A DNA stretch of 64,000 nt from an uncultured beta proteobacterium (GTDB taxonomy: Bacteria > Pseudomonadota > Gammaproteobacteria > Burkholderiales > Burkholderiaceae_B), in the NCBI GenBank assembly GCA_903932425.1, contig CAIZGG010000374.1, positions 1 to 64,000 on the forward strand. Direction: 5' to 3'. Positions within the stretch are counted from its first letter, which is position 1. Each line of letters begins with the position of its first letter. The translations under genes and the position numbers were made by a program. Positions 26,699-36,290 of this stretch are shown here, in pieces. The notes under the pieces were generated by a model that saw nothing but the letters and a program-made list of their open reading frames with translations, was not told the DNA's origin and ran no database searches.

Positions 26699-27760
26699 TT
26701 ATTTTTTTGTAGAAACGGTTTGCAAAAATGCAGCGAGCTGCTGATTCCACCACTTGGCTTGCCCGGTTGTACCGTGCCCAGAGGTATCGGGGCTGGCGGG
26801 GATCAAGAGCAGTTGGCTGTTAGGGATGCGCTTAAGTGCTGCTTCGATGACACCAAACTCTGGTGGGTTACGTTCGTCGTCGGCCGAGTTGATGACCAGT
26901 ACCCGAGCTTGAATTTTTTCGAGCTCACGTGAGGGGTCATAGTCGCGTGAGGAATCCCACTGATACAGATTGTCGTTGGCATCGGCTTTAAGCGGAGCTT
27001 TTAAGCGCTGCTCAAGCACCTGATCAGCGAGCTCGCGGCTTGGGGCAAGTTTTTGCAATCCCATATTGCCGCCGCTTGTGCTGAGTTGAAAGAACACCGA
27101 GGCAAACTGTAAGCTAGGCGGTTGTTGTGTGTAGTTGCCGTTTTGCCAGGCGGGATCGTTGCGGATCGAATCGATAATTAGACGGCGGGTCATCCAATTG
27201 CGGCCCGACATTGCGGCTGGCATCGATGCCATTGGCACCAAGGCGTCCATAAAAGTGGGGTGCTTGACACCCCACAGCCAGGTTTGCATCCCGCCCATTG
27301 AGTTGCCTAGAACTAAGTGCAGGTGCTTGAGCCCTAAGCCCTCGGTGACAAGACGATACTGGCCGGTCACCATGTCGTCGTAGTTGTATTTTGGAAAGTT
27401 CGTGCGCAAGCCATCAGACGGTTTGCTAGACGCCCCCATACCGATGGCATCAGGCAAAATAATAAAATATTTGTTGGCGTCAAGGACTTGACCTGGTCCA
27501 AATAACTGGCCACCAAAAGCTGGGTTGAGCATACCCGTGCCAGTGCCTGCCGTGCCATGCAAAATCAGAACCGGTAGGCCTGTGGGCTCACCCAGAGTGG
27601 TATAGCCAAGCTTGACTTCACTTAAGACTTCGCCCGTGTGAAATTTAAAATCTTTGGCAACCCAGGTTGCTTGCTTAGGAGTATGCGTTGTCTGAGCCAT
27701 CGAATATGCCGTTAAAAGATTTAATAAAATAAAACAGAAAAATTTTAAATAAGCGGGCAT
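26699..27760 (-). CDS. Secreted alpha/beta hydrolase, homoserine O-acetyltransferase-like
   Basis: A 353-residue protein with a signal peptide (about 1-22, ends YSMAQT) and an alpha/beta hydrolase fold related to MetX. The nucleophile is Ser154 in LGNSMGGMQ; the acid is probably Asp near 293 (NSADDERNPPE) and the His near 329 (SGHGTTG). Export rules out methionine synthesis, so it is likely a periplasmic esterase or acyltransferase. Its start overlaps the nucleosidase stop by one base (TAATG). A cytoplasmic relative is at 33641. Confidence 0.87.
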   Translation of the reverse strand: MPAYLKFFCFILLNLLTAYSMAQTTHTPKQATWVAKDFKFHTGEVLSEVKLGYTTLGEPTGLPVLILHGTAGTGTGMLNPAFGGQLFGPGQVLDANKYFIILPDAIGMGASSKPSDGLRTNFPKYNYDDMVTGQYRLVTEGLGLKHLHLVLGNSMGGMQTWLWGVKHPTFMDALVPMASMPAAMSGRNWMTRRLIIDSIRNDPAWQNGNYTQQPPSLQFASVFFQLSTSGGNMGLQKLAPSRELADQVLEQRLKAPLKADANDNLYQWDSSRDYDPSRELEKIQARVLVINSADDERNPPEFGVIEAALKRIPNSQLLLIPASPDTSGHGTTGQAKWWNQQLAAFLQTVSTKK

Positions 27761-28317
27761 TAAAGCACCTCATTTAGAAGGTCGATGAAGAGGCTTTCGC
27801 CATGGCGAACTTTTTTCTGCCAGTCTTGGCCAGAGTCTTCGTTGGTGTGGTCCGTGACATATTTAAACGAACGCCAGGCGATATTGTGCTCATGCGCGAT
27901 GGCCGCGATTGCAAAAAGCTCCATATCAACAACATCAACGTTATTGGCTTCAAACCAAGGGTCTTTTGCCATCACAAAGCTGTCGCCCGTGCCACAGGTG
28001 TATAGCCCTGATCCCGAAAGATATTCATGAGGGCGTGTGCAAAAAGGCACCTGACCGCGTGGCGCCAGGGGCTCGGCAATCATGTCGCGCTGTACCACGC
28101 GCTGAATTTCGATGAGTCCGCTAGCGTGAGGTCGAACAGCCCCCACCGTACCAAAATTTAAAATACGCCGCGGCCGACTCTGTGCAATCGCCTTGAATGT
28201 TGTCATTGCGGCATTGAGCTTGCCTATGCCAGAATAAAAAATATGCACCCCATTGGGCAGCAGGCTGGCATCCAACTCACTGGCGAGCGCAGTAATGATA
28301 ATGGTGTCGGTGGTCAT
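27760..28317 (-). CDS. Nucleosidase, MTA/SAH nucleosidase-like phosphorylase superfamily protein
   Basis: A 185-residue cytoplasmic protein of the purine nucleoside phosphorylase/nucleosidase fold. The family's key features are present: FGTVGAV near residue 55, the ribose-binding Met-Glu in VDMELFAIA (about 131-139), and YVTDHTNED with the catalytic Asp near 156. It is shorter than Pfs (about 230) and lacks some substrate-loop sequence. It would cleave a purine nucleoside, releasing the base. Co-transcribed with the secreted hydrolase downstream. Confidence 0.85.
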   Translation of the reverse strand: MTTDTIIITALASELDASLLPNGVHIFYSGIGKLNAAMTTFKAIAQSRPRRILNFGTVGAVRPHASGLIEIQRVVQRDMIAEPLAPRGQVPFCTRPHEYLSGSGLYTCGTGDSFVMAKDPWFEANNVDVVDMELFAIAAIAHEHNIAWRSFKYVTDHTNEDSGQDWQKKVRHGESLFIDLLNEVL

Positions 28318-28349
28318 AAGGCTTCAGATAAATCAGTTAATCTGCATCA

Positions 28350-28361
28350 TATGCCGGCATA
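28350..28361. promoter_or_regulatory. 12-bp palindrome in divergent promoter region
   Basis: TATGCCGGCATA is a perfect palindrome between the nucleosidase and the divergent ABC permease. It could be an operator. It does not resemble the Zur boxes I know. Confidence 0.25.
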
Positions 28362-28400
28362 CTCACACAAACAACCGGCGATGCTGCGATAGGAAATCGT

Positions 28401-29192
28401 ATGAGTGCGCTGCAAGTCTCGTTTCAAGACCTGTCATGGTCTATTCTGTTACCCGCCTTTTGCGCGGGTTTGCTAGTGATTGCAACTCATGTTCCTTTAG
28501 GGATGCAGGTTTTGCAGCGAGGCATCATTTTTATTGACCTGGCCATTGCTCAGGTTGCGGGGCTTGGCGCGTATTTGGTCACGATGGTGTTGGGTACTGA
28601 GGCACCCGTGGTTTGGGTGCAGGTCGGTGCGATGAGCCTGGCTTTGGTGGCGGCCGGGCTGTTGGTGGCGACCGAACACGTGACCACCCGCTATCAAGAA
28701 CCCGTGATTGGTATTGTTTTCGTCCTGGCGGCTACAGCCGTTGTGCTGTTGTTGGCCAACGACCCGCATGGTGGCCAACATTTGTCTGAGTTGCTGGCAG
28801 GTCAAATCTTGTGGATTGGGTGGGGGCAGATTTTTTATTCAGCGCTGGTGACCTGTGCTTTATTAGGGGCCATATTTTTATTTCAGGGTAAGCGTGCCTG
28901 GTTTTATAGCTTGTTTGCCGTGGCGATTACTGTTTCAGTGCAACTTGTGGGGGTCTATCTTGTTTTTGCGACCCTGATCATCCCCGCACTGTCGACAATC
29001 AAACTGAAAGGGACGAGGTCGCGACTTTGGGCGACCTATTTAGTTGCGGTTGCTGGCTACGTGTTGGGCTTGTTGGGTTCGGCGACACTTGACCTGCCCA
29101 CGGGCCCGCTGATCGTGTGGGCGCTGGCCGTTGTGGGCGTTGTTGCACTGTTGCTGCTGTGCCGTCAACCCAGTTTGTCGCCAGAAATTTGA
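28401..29192 (+). CDS. Zinc/manganese-type ABC transporter permease (ZnuB-like), orphan
   Basis: A 263-residue integral membrane protein with seven to nine helices of the ABC-3 (ZnuB) family. GIIFIDLAIAQVAGLGAYL near 40-60 is the characteristic early segment, and LVFATLIIPALSTIKLKG near 190-207 the typical late one. AGGAA precedes the ATG. No periplasmic binding protein or ATPase is adjacent, although these genes normally occur together. It might work with subunits encoded elsewhere or have another role. Confidence 0.85.
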   Translation: MSALQVSFQDLSWSILLPAFCAGLLVIATHVPLGMQVLQRGIIFIDLAIAQVAGLGAYLVTMVLGTEAPVVWVQVGAMSLALVAAGLLVATEHVTTRYQEPVIGIVFVLAATAVVLLLANDPHGGQHLSELLAGQILWIGWGQIFYSALVTCALLGAIFLFQGKRAWFYSLFAVAITVSVQLVGVYLVFATLIIPALSTIKLKGTRSRLWATYLVAVAGYVLGLLGSATLDLPTGPLIVWALAVVGVVALLLLCRQPSLSPEI

Positions 29193-29201
29193 GCAGTTTT
29201 C

Positions 29202-29648
29202 TCACGCCCTTTCTTCTTTAGGCCACAAGATCATTTGCGTGCAGCGAAACAAGGCAATCTTTTTACCCGTTGCCTGATCGCTCACAACGGCATCCCAAAC
29301 CTGAGTATTGCCGCCCAGATGCTGAGCTGTTGCGGTGCACAAAACCACTTCGCCTTCGCCGCGCACAGTCCCTAAGTGATTGCTTTTGAGCTCAATGGTC
29401 GTGAATGAAAGCGCACCTTTAGGTAGATGCGCCATGGTCGCGTAGCCGCAGGTGGTGTCGGCCAAAGCAATCACGCTTGCCGCGTGCAAGTAGGTATTGG
29501 GGGCGAAATGGACTTTGCGCAGCACCATTCGGCTTTTCAGTGTGTTTTCTGAGATCTCGAGCGCCTCAACACCCATCAGTCCTGGCAAGTTTTCACCACT
29601 GCGCTTATTCAGTTCGGTGACGGTCATTTCTGGGCGAAGCTTAGACAT
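29202..29648 (-). CDS. PaaI-family thioesterase (hotdog fold)
   Basis: A 148-residue acyl-CoA thioesterase-like protein. The hotdog central helix is in LHAASVIALADTTCGYA (about 54-70), where the Asp is the usual catalytic acid. It would hydrolyse acyl-CoA esters. Its stop is only nine bases from the stop of the convergent ABC permease. Upstream lies an imperfect 40-base inverted repeat shared with the divergent serine hydrolase. Confidence 0.87.
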   Translation of the reverse strand: MSKLRPEMTVTELNKRSGENLPGLMGVEALEISENTLKSRMVLRKVHFAPNTYLHAASVIALADTTCGYATMAHLPKGALSFTTIELKSNHLGTVRGEGEVVLCTATAQHLGGNTQVWDAVVSDQATGKKIALFRCTQMILWPKEERA

Positions 29649-29699
29649 CGTGTGAATCTCTTGTGAAAAGTGAAAAAAAACGTGTACTTTGTAGCATTA

Positions 29700-29739
29700 A
29701 GCCTGCCGCGATGCTTTTCTGCACTCAATCGCGCAGGCT
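29700..29739. promoter_or_regulatory. Imperfect inverted repeat in divergent promoter region
   Basis: AGCCTGCCGCGAT (29700-29712) pairs with ATCGCGCAGGCT (29728-29739) with a one-base bulge. It lies between divergent genes, so an operator is more likely than a terminator. Confidence 0.35.
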
Positions 29740-29776
29740 GACCAAGATTATGCATGACCTTGCCAAGGATTAAAAA

Positions 29777-31000
29777 GTGTTGCCGCCAACCAATAAAAAG
29801 ATACCCACCCCGACCTTGATGGCGAACGATCGGTTAGTACAGGGTTTTTCAAGTAAGCGACTCGCCCATTTAACGACCGTCATGCAATCGCAGGTCGAAG
29901 CAGGCATGTTTCCTGGCGCAGTGACGGCGATTTTGCATCGTAATCAGTTGGTGCACTTCGAGGCGCACGGGTATCTGGATGCAGCGCGTAGTCAACCGAT
30001 GACAAAGGATGCGTTATTTCGTCTGGCGTCAATGACGAAGCCCCTGGTGACGACCGTAGCGATGATGATGGTCGAACAAGGAGTGTTCAGCCTTCAGGAT
30101 CCAATCACTCGGTGGTTGCCTGAACTCAATGACTTAGTGGTCGAAACGCCCGAGGGCGATGTGCCGCTGGCGCGCCCGATTTGGGTGCAGGACTTGATGC
30201 GACATACTTCGGGTTTTGTGTACTCAGGGATGACGCAGTCGGCGCGAATTAAAGCCTTGTACGAGCAACATAATATTGAATCACGTGTGCATGATATTCA
30301 TGCCGATGAGATGTTGCGCAACTTAGGCAAAATCCCTCTGGCGCATCAGCCCGGCACCTTTTGGGAGTATTCAATTTCGGTTGATGTCTTGGGGCTCTTG
30401 CTTGAGCGGGTCTTGGGGCAGCCTCTAGATATGATCGTTGCGCAAGCATTACTTGAGCCACTAGGCATGAACGATACGATGTGGTGGGTCACGCCAGAGC
30501 AAGAAAAAAAGCTGGCACAAACGCTTGATGATGATCCGCTGAAAGTTGGTATGCTCAAGTCCTATCGGCAGCACTACAACCCAGCAGGTAAAAGTTATTT
30601 TAAAGGCGGGGCTGGTTTAATCGGGTCGACGGCTGATTATCTGCGTTACCTGCAAATGATGATTAATCGGGGTGAGTTTGAAGGCAAGCGCTATTTGTCG
30701 CGTAAGTCGGTTGAATTGATGCTCTCGCAACACACCGTCGGGATGGCGGGCACGACGATCGCTAACACAGGGCCCGGCTATGGGTTTGGTTTGGGTTTTG
30801 CAATCAGGCAAGGGCAGGGTATGGGCTGGGTGCCTGGTTCGGTTAATGACGCGATGTGGGCCGGTGTTTGGGGAACTAGCTTTTGGCTTGATCCAAAAGA
30901 GAAACTTGCTGCGGTGATCATGGCGCAGGGGCCGACGCACAAGACACATACGCGTATGCTATTCAAAAATTTGGTGTACGGTGCGCTGGTCGCTGAGTAG
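29777..31000 (+). CDS. Beta-lactamase-fold serine hydrolase (class C/EstB type), cytoplasmic
   Basis: A 407-residue serine hydrolase of the class C beta-lactamase/esterase family. The SxxK motif is SMTK (85-88) and the Tyr motif is Y198 in WEYSISVD. The start is a GTG at 29777 with AAGGA at 29765-29769; no signal peptide is visible. Esterases such as EstB share this pattern. The protein at 31165 is a very close paralogue with a signal peptide, so the two form a tandem duplication with different cellular locations. Confidence 0.9.
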   Translation: MLPPTNKKIPTPTLMANDRLVQGFSSKRLAHLTTVMQSQVEAGMFPGAVTAILHRNQLVHFEAHGYLDAARSQPMTKDALFRLASMTKPLVTTVAMMMVEQGVFSLQDPITRWLPELNDLVVETPEGDVPLARPIWVQDLMRHTSGFVYSGMTQSARIKALYEQHNIESRVHDIHADEMLRNLGKIPLAHQPGTFWEYSISVDVLGLLLERVLGQPLDMIVAQALLEPLGMNDTMWWVTPEQEKKLAQTLDDDPLKVGMLKSYRQHYNPAGKSYFKGGAGLIGSTADYLRYLQMMINRGEFEGKRYLSRKSVELMLSQHTVGMAGTTIANTGPGYGFGLGFAIRQGQGMGWVPGSVNDAMWAGVWGTSFWLDPKEKLAAVIMAQGPTHKTHTRMLFKNLVYGALVAE

Positions 31001-31164
31001 CATCGAAACGAGATCATAAGAGCGGACAGGTAAATAATAAATCGCTCAGAAATTAGCCCTTAATCAGATTCTCAGTTGTTTGATTACTGAGACCTCGAGG
31101 GTGAAAAAAAGCGCAGTAAGTGAATGTTTGAATAGTGACCTTTAAAAAATTTTGGAGAGACAAA

Positions 31165-32481
31165 ATGATATTTTTAAAAAATCAATTCTCGCGCACCCGC
31201 GCGCAGGGTATTGGTCTGGCAGTGTCGGCAACGTTGTTGCTCGGAGTGCCCCTTGCTTTTGCGCAAACAACGGCTGCCCCTCAGGCCGCTGCGGCAGCCC
31301 AGCCGGCTGCCGGGGCCGTGATCCAAGGTTTTTCAAATGACCGTCTGGCGCGTATTGGCCCCTCGATGCAAGAGCAAGTTCGCACAGGTATGTTTGCAGG
31401 CGCGGTCACGATGGTCGCGCGCAACGGCGTGTTGGTGCACAGCGAAGCGCATGGATTTTTGGATGCCGCTAAATCTAAACCCATGCCTAAAGATGCATTG
31501 TTTCGGCTCGCTTCAATGACCAAACCTTTGGTAACGGTTGCGGCCATGATGATGGTTGAGCAAGGCAAAATGGGCTTGAACGATCCATTGACAAAATGGA
31601 TGCCTGAATTGAAAGATTTAAAAGTTGAGACCGCAACGGGCGATGTGCCGCTGAACCGTCCGATCTGGGTGCAAGACGTGATGCGGCATACTTCGGGTTT
31701 TGTTTACGCTGGTGGTACGAAATCGCCACGCATTAAAAAAATGTATGACGATCTCAACATCGAAGCGCGCGAAACAGATATCACTGCCGATGAGATGTTG
31801 AAAAATCTTGGTCAAATTCCGTTGGCGAATCAACCAGGTACTGTTTGGGAATATTCAATATCGGTTGATGTTTTAGGCTTATTGCTTGAGCGTGTCGCGC
31901 AAAAGCCGTTAGATGCCATTTTGAATGAGTTGTTGCTGGGCCCCCTGGGGATGAAAGATACGACTTGGTGGGTGCAACCCGATCAGCTTGGTCGAATCGC
32001 CGAGACACTTGATAGTGATCCGTTGAAAGTTGAGATGCTTAAATCCTATCGCCAGACTTACAACCCATTGGGCAAGAGTTACTTCAAAGGTGGTGCGGGC
32101 TTGGTTGGCACGGCGACTGATTATCTGAAGTTTTTGCAAATGATGGTGAATGGGGGTGAGCTGGACGGTAAGCGTTACTTGTCGCGCAAGACCGTTGAGT
32201 TCATGCTGTCGCAGCATACCGTTGGAATGGGCGGCAGCACGATTGCCAGCACAGGGCCTGGTTACGGATTTGGTTTGGGTTTTGCGGTGCGTCTAGATGA
32301 GGGCATGGCTTGGGTGCCAGGCTCAAAGGGCGACGCAATGTGGGCCGGTGCGTGGGGCACAAGCTTCTGGATTGACCCTAAAGAAAAACTTGCCGCTGTG
32401 ATGATGGCGCAAGGGCCATCGAACCGCACTCACACTCGCATGCTATACAAAAATTTGGTTTACGGGGCTTTGGTTAAATAA
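31165..32481 (+). CDS. Beta-lactamase-fold serine hydrolase, exported paralogue
   Basis: A 438-residue paralogue of the preceding gene with a signal peptide (about 1-34, ends LAFAQT) and a short Ala-rich linker (about 37-51). The SxxK motif is SMTK at 117-120, and most of the sequence aligns with the 29777 product without gaps. The ATG at 31165 has GGAGAG at 31154-31159; a GTG at 31135 is less likely. The location is probably periplasmic. It is one base from the start of the dehydrogenase downstream and likely co-transcribed with it. Confidence 0.9.
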   Translation: MIFLKNQFSRTRAQGIGLAVSATLLLGVPLAFAQTTAAPQAAAAAQPAAGAVIQGFSNDRLARIGPSMQEQVRTGMFAGAVTMVARNGVLVHSEAHGFLDAAKSKPMPKDALFRLASMTKPLVTVAAMMMVEQGKMGLNDPLTKWMPELKDLKVETATGDVPLNRPIWVQDVMRHTSGFVYAGGTKSPRIKKMYDDLNIEARETDITADEMLKNLGQIPLANQPGTVWEYSISVDVLGLLLERVAQKPLDAILNELLLGPLGMKDTTWWVQPDQLGRIAETLDSDPLKVEMLKSYRQTYNPLGKSYFKGGAGLVGTATDYLKFLQMMVNGGELDGKRYLSRKTVEFMLSQHTVGMGGSTIASTGPGYGFGLGFAVRLDEGMAWVPGSKGDAMWAGAWGTSFWIDPKEKLAAVMMAQGPSNRTHTRMLYKNLVYGALVK

Positions 32482-32482
32482 C

Positions 32483-33556
32483 ATGCCGGTTGCTACTTCA
32501 CAGCAAGAAATCCCTGCGCGTCTTGATCCGGATCGTTTGCGGCAAATCGCCGCAGCGGTCTATCAAAGCATCGGAGTGCCAGCGCAAGACGCACTGTTGG
32601 CCGCTGACACATTGGTGCAGGCTGATCTTTGGGGGCATCAGTCGCACGGGCTTTTGCGCTTAGGTTGGTATTACGCACGACTAAAATCCGGTGCGATGAA
32701 GTCAGTGACACAAACCTCGCTGGCGGTCGATGCAGGGGCGATTTGTGTGATGGACGGCCATGACGGCATTGGGCAAGTCATTACACGCCAGGCGGTTGAT
32801 CAGGCCGTTACGCGTGCAAAGTTGCATGGCGTTGGTGTAGTGTCAATTCGTAACTCGAATCATTTCGGCACGTGTATGTATTACACGCGGATCGCAGCCG
32901 AGCAAGGCTGCGTAATGCTCTTGATGAGTAACGCCGGACCGAACATGGCGCCTTGGGGTGGACTCAAAAAGAAAATTGGCACCAACCCTTGGTCAATTGC
33001 TGTGCCCGGGGGGGCTTACGGCCCCATTGTGATGGATATGGCCAACTCAGGCGTGGCTCGCGGCAAAATTTATCTCGCGAACAATCGCAATGAAGAGATT
33101 CCTTCACATTGGGCTGTTGACTCAGCGGGGCGCCCAACGACTGACCCTAAAGCGGCTCTTGAAGGATTTATCTTACCCATGGCGGGGCACAAGGGCTACG
33201 TCATGGGGGTCATGATCGATATTTTGTCGGGGGTCCTGTCAGGCAGTCAGTTTCTTGATCGAGTGCACGGCCCCTATGATCCAGTGAACCCCAGCGGTGC
33301 AGGGCATTTGATGGTGGCGCTTAATGTCGCCGCGTTTCAACCTTTGACAGAGTTTCATCAAAGAATCGATCAGTACGTTCGATCATTAAAAGATGTGCCG
33401 CTGGCTGCCGGTCATTCGCAGGTCTTTTATCCGGGCGAGCTTGAAAAACAAGCAGATCAAGAAAATCGGGAAAAAGGCCTGTTGCTTGCCAGCGAGACCA
33501 TCACAGACCTGAGGCGTGTGGCGCACGAGGCGGGAGTTGAGTGCTCGCTTGCCTAG
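32483..33556 (+). CDS. Malate/lactate/ureidoglycolate dehydrogenase family oxidoreductase (LDH2)
   Basis: A 357-residue NAD(P)-dependent 2-hydroxyacid dehydrogenase, unrelated to the classical Rossmann LDH. The markers are SHGLLRL near 52-58, the catalytic His in SNHFGTCMYYT (His about 128), and the nucleotide-binding region NPWSIAVPGG near 170-180. Substrates of this family range over malate, sulfolactate, ureidoglycolate and D-lactate-like acids. One base separates it from the hydrolase upstream, so the product of that hydrolase may feed it. Confidence 0.9.
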   Translation: MPVATSQQEIPARLDPDRLRQIAAAVYQSIGVPAQDALLAADTLVQADLWGHQSHGLLRLGWYYARLKSGAMKSVTQTSLAVDAGAICVMDGHDGIGQVITRQAVDQAVTRAKLHGVGVVSIRNSNHFGTCMYYTRIAAEQGCVMLLMSNAGPNMAPWGGLKKKIGTNPWSIAVPGGAYGPIVMDMANSGVARGKIYLANNRNEEIPSHWAVDSAGRPTTDPKAALEGFILPMAGHKGYVMGVMIDILSGVLSGSQFLDRVHGPYDPVNPSGAGHLMVALNVAAFQPLTEFHQRIDQYVRSLKDVPLAAGHSQVFYPGELEKQADQENREKGLLLASETITDLRRVAHEAGVECSLA

Positions 33557-33558
33557 GC

Positions 33559-33575
33559 TTGGCACGGCATTTGCT
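33559..33575 (+). promoter_or_regulatory. Sigma-54 (-24/-12) promoter
   Basis: TTGGCACGGCATTTGCT has GG at 33561-33562 and GC at 33573-33574 separated by exactly ten bases, and matches the consensus YTGGCACGNNNNTTGCW at every defined position. The predicted start is near 33586, 55 bases before the hydrolase gene at 33641. It begins three bases after the dehydrogenase stop codon. Confidence 0.75.
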
Positions 33576-33640
33576 TAAAGCTGTTCAGGCTTGATTTGCG
33601 TGCAGAGCAACTGCGTTACCTCACTTTTTGAAAGCGACCC

Positions 33641-34654
33641 ATGAACGACTACTCAATTTTTCAAGCAGGCAATATCCTGCTGCAATCTGGCCGTACGCTG
33701 CGCAATGGGCAGTTGGCCTATAAAACCTATGGCGCATTAAACGCTGAAAAATCCAATGTTATTTTGTACATGACTTCGTTTGCCGCGCATCATTACGATG
33801 TGGATTGGCTGATCGGCGCTGGCAAGGCGCTGGACACTGAAAAATATTTCGTCGTTGTGCCAAATTTGTTTGGCAATGGTTTGTCATCTTCCCCCAGCAA
33901 TGCAACCGAACCGCAAAATGGTGAGCGGTGGCCATATTTCACCATCGCCGATAACGTTAACGTTCAATATCGTCTGTTGACGCAAGAGTTGGGGATTACC
34001 TCTCTTGAACTTGCGTGCGGTTGGTCGATGGGAGGCCTGCAGGCGTTTCAATGGGCCTCGTATTACCCAGCAATGGTCAAGCGTATGGCGGTGCTGTGTG
34101 GCGCAGCCAAATGTTCGCCGCATAACCAAGTTTTTATCGAAGGTGTGCGTGCCACGCTCACAACTGATCCTGCGTTTCAAAATGGCGTGTTTGTGCAGCG
34201 CCCTGAGCGTGCGTTGCGCGCAATGGGTCGAAATTACGCGACCATGGCAATGTCGCAGACCTTTTATCGTGAAGAGTTATGGCGTGGCGCGGGTTTCTCG
34301 TCCCTTGAAGATTTTTTGATTATGTCCTGGGAGGCGAATTTCTTGAAGCGTGACGCGAACAACCTGCTCACTCATCTTTGGGCATGGCAAAACGCAAATA
34401 TTGCTGATAACGATAAGTACAAGGGTGACTTCAAAGCCGCTCTGCAAGCGATTACGGCTAAGTCGCTTTTGATGCCGGGTACCACAGACTTGTATTTTCA
34501 GGTTGAAGATAACCGTCTCGAGGCTGAGCAAATGCCTAATGCGCGCTTATTGCCCATACCCTCAGACTGGGGTCATCGGGCTGGTTTGCCTTCTGCCAAT
34601 GTGCAAGATGCGCAGTTCATCACCTCGGCTCTCAAAGATTTGCTGCAGTCATGA
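33641..34654 (+). CDS. Alpha/beta hydrolase, homoserine O-acetyltransferase-like, cytoplasmic
   Basis: A 337-residue alpha/beta hydrolase of the MetX type without a signal peptide. The nucleophile is Ser129 in CGWSMGGLQ; Asp in [11 protein letters not shown] (about 284) and His in PSDWGHRAG (about 310) complete the likely triad. The canonical MetX residues for homoserine are not obviously all present, and no met gene is nearby, so an acyltransferase or esterase on another alcohol is possible. A consensus sigma-54 promoter sits just upstream. Its end overlaps the convergent ABC ATPase by six bases. Confidence 0.87.
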   Translation: MNDYSIFQAGNILLQSGRTLRNGQLAYKTYGALNAEKSNVILYMTSFAAHHYDVDWLIGAGKALDTEKYFVVVPNLFGNGLSSSPSNATEPQNGERWPYFTIADNVNVQYRLLTQELGITSLELACGWSMGGLQAFQWASYYPAMVKRMAVLCGAAKCSPHNQVFIEGVRATLTTDPAFQNGVFVQRPERALRAMGRNYATMAMSQTFYREELWRGAGFSSLEDFLIMSWEANFLKRDANNLLTHLWAWQNANIADNDKYKGDFKAALQAITAKSLLMPGTTDLYFQVEDNRLEAEQMPNARLLPIPSDWGHRAGLPSANVQDAQFITSALKDLLQS

Positions 34655-36283
34655 GTGACCGAACTGAAAGCCGCGGCCAGGCGCCGCGGCCAACAGAGTT
34701 TTTGTATAAGCATGCTGAGGGTTCATGAAGACCGATTGCACGGGGCCCTGTTCAACGATTTCGCCGCGTTGCATGACCAACACTCGATCACATATTTGAC
34801 TGGCAACGCGCAGATCGTGCGTGATGAATAAAATACCAATTTTTAAGCGCTGCTGAATTTCATCAAGCAGTTCAAGTATCTGTGCTTGCACTGATACATC
34901 AAGGGCTGAAACGGCTTCATCGGCAATCAACAATCTGGGCTGACATGCAAGTGCGCGCGCAATCGAGATGCGTTGGCGTTGGCCGCCTGAAAATTCATTT
35001 GGAAATCTCGCTAAGGCGTCGGGCGTAAGCCTCACGAGGCGCATGAGTTCCTGTGCCTGCGCCAATGCCTCGGCGCGTGGCACTCCAAAATTTAACGGGC
35101 CTTCAATGATCGATTCGCCGATCGTGCAGCGTGGATTCAAGGAGCGGTAAGGATCTTGAAAAACGATTTGAACGCAACGTCTGAACGGATAAAGCTCTTT
35201 GCCAGTTAAGGAGACGATCGATTGACCCTCTACGGCAATGTCCCCTGAAGAGGCTTCGATCAAACGCGCAATGCAACGAGCCACCGTCGATTTTCCTGAG
35301 CCCGACTCACCAACAATGCCGACAGTCTCTTGAGGCAAGACTTTAAATGAGATGTCTTTTGCGGCAAAGACGCTGCGTTTGCGCAAGGGCCAAGAACCCG
35401 TTGAATAGGTTTTCACCAAATGCGTGGTCTCGACCAACGCCTGAGCGGGTGCGACGTTCGCACGTTGCTTAGGGATGAGGCTGGGCACCGAAGACAAGAG
35501 CATTTGCGTATAGGGTTCTTTTGGGGCTTGCAGTACGTCTAGGCGTTTGCCTTGTTCAACTAAATCCCCAAGCCTCAGCACGACAACCCGGTCTGCAATC
35601 TCGGCAACAACGCCTAAATCGTGGGTGATAAAGAGCACTGCAGTTTGGTTCTGTTTTTGTAAATCTGCAATCAGACTTAAGATTTCTGCCTGAGTCGTGA
35701 CATCCAACGCAGTGGTCGGTTCATCGCAAATGAGTAGCGCTGGTTTCAAAATCAACGCAATGGCGATCACAATCCGTTGACGTTGTCCTCCCGAAAGTTG
35801 ATGCGGGTACGAACCGTAAATGCGTTCTGGCTCTGGCAATTTCACACGATTAAAAATATCTATGATTTGTTTGCGCCGGGCTTCCGCCTTCAAGGATGTG
35901 TGTTGCCTAAGTTGTTCATCGACCTGAGCGCCGCAAGTCATGATGGGATTGAGCGCGGTCATAGGCTCTTGAAATACCATCGCCATTTTTTCACCCCGCA
36001 GGCGCCGTAACCGCTCTTTTGGTGCGCTGACGATCGATTCGTTCAGCAACAGGATTTGGCCGCTTGAAATACTGAGTGTTTTAGGAAGTAACCCCATGAC
36101 CGCTTGCGCGATCACTGACTTGCCCGAACCTGATTCGCCAAGTAAGCATACGATTTCCCCTTGTCGGACGTTGAAGGAAATGTTTCGAACTGCGGCTGAA
36201 CGATCGGCGCCACGTGGCAGATCGATTGTGAGGTGCTCGATTGACAATACGATTGTAGGATCTGGCGTCGGCATGTGCATCAT
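34649..36283 (-). CDS. Fused peptide-type ABC transporter ATPase (DppD-DppF)
   Basis: Two complete ABC ATPase domains in one chain of about 544 residues. Each has Walker A ([10 protein letters not shown] and [10 protein letters not shown]), a signature (LSGGQRQRI and FSGGQRQRI) and Walker B (LLICDEPT and LLIADEAV). The oligopeptide-type C-terminal region follows each. The frame is open to 36340, overlapping the permease; I choose the ATG at 36283 just after that stop, but ATGs at 36280 and 36274 are equally possible. Last gene of a four-gene peptide importer operon. Confidence 0.92.
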   Translation of the reverse strand: MMHMPTPDPTIVLSIEHLTIDLPRGADRSAAVRNISFNVRQGEIVCLLGESGSGKSVIAQAVMGLLPKTLSISSGQILLLNESIVSAPKERLRRLRGEKMAMVFQEPMTALNPIMTCGAQVDEQLRQHTSLKAEARRKQIIDIFNRVKLPEPERIYGSYPHQLSGGQRQRIVIAIALILKPALLICDEPTTALDVTTQAEILSLIADLQKQNQTAVLFITHDLGVVAEIADRVVVLRLGDLVEQGKRLDVLQAPKEPYTQMLLSSVPSLIPKQRANVAPAQALVETTHLVKTYSTGSWPLRKRSVFAAKDISFKVLPQETVGIVGESGSGKSTVARCIARLIEASSGDIAVEGQSIVSLTGKELYPFRRCVQIVFQDPYRSLNPRCTIGESIIEGPLNFGVPRAEALAQAQELMRLVRLTPDALARFPNEFSGGQRQRISIARALACQPRLLIADEAVSALDVSVQAQILELLDEIQQRLKIGILFITHDLRVASQICDRVLVMQRGEIVEQGPVQSVFMNPQHAYTKTLLAAAPGRGFQFGHS

Positions 36284-36290
36284 CTTGGTG

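Noticed and set aside
26699-27760. Homoserine O-acetyltransferase (metX)
   Set aside because: The protein has a signal peptide and no methionine genes nearby; the fold alone is not enough.
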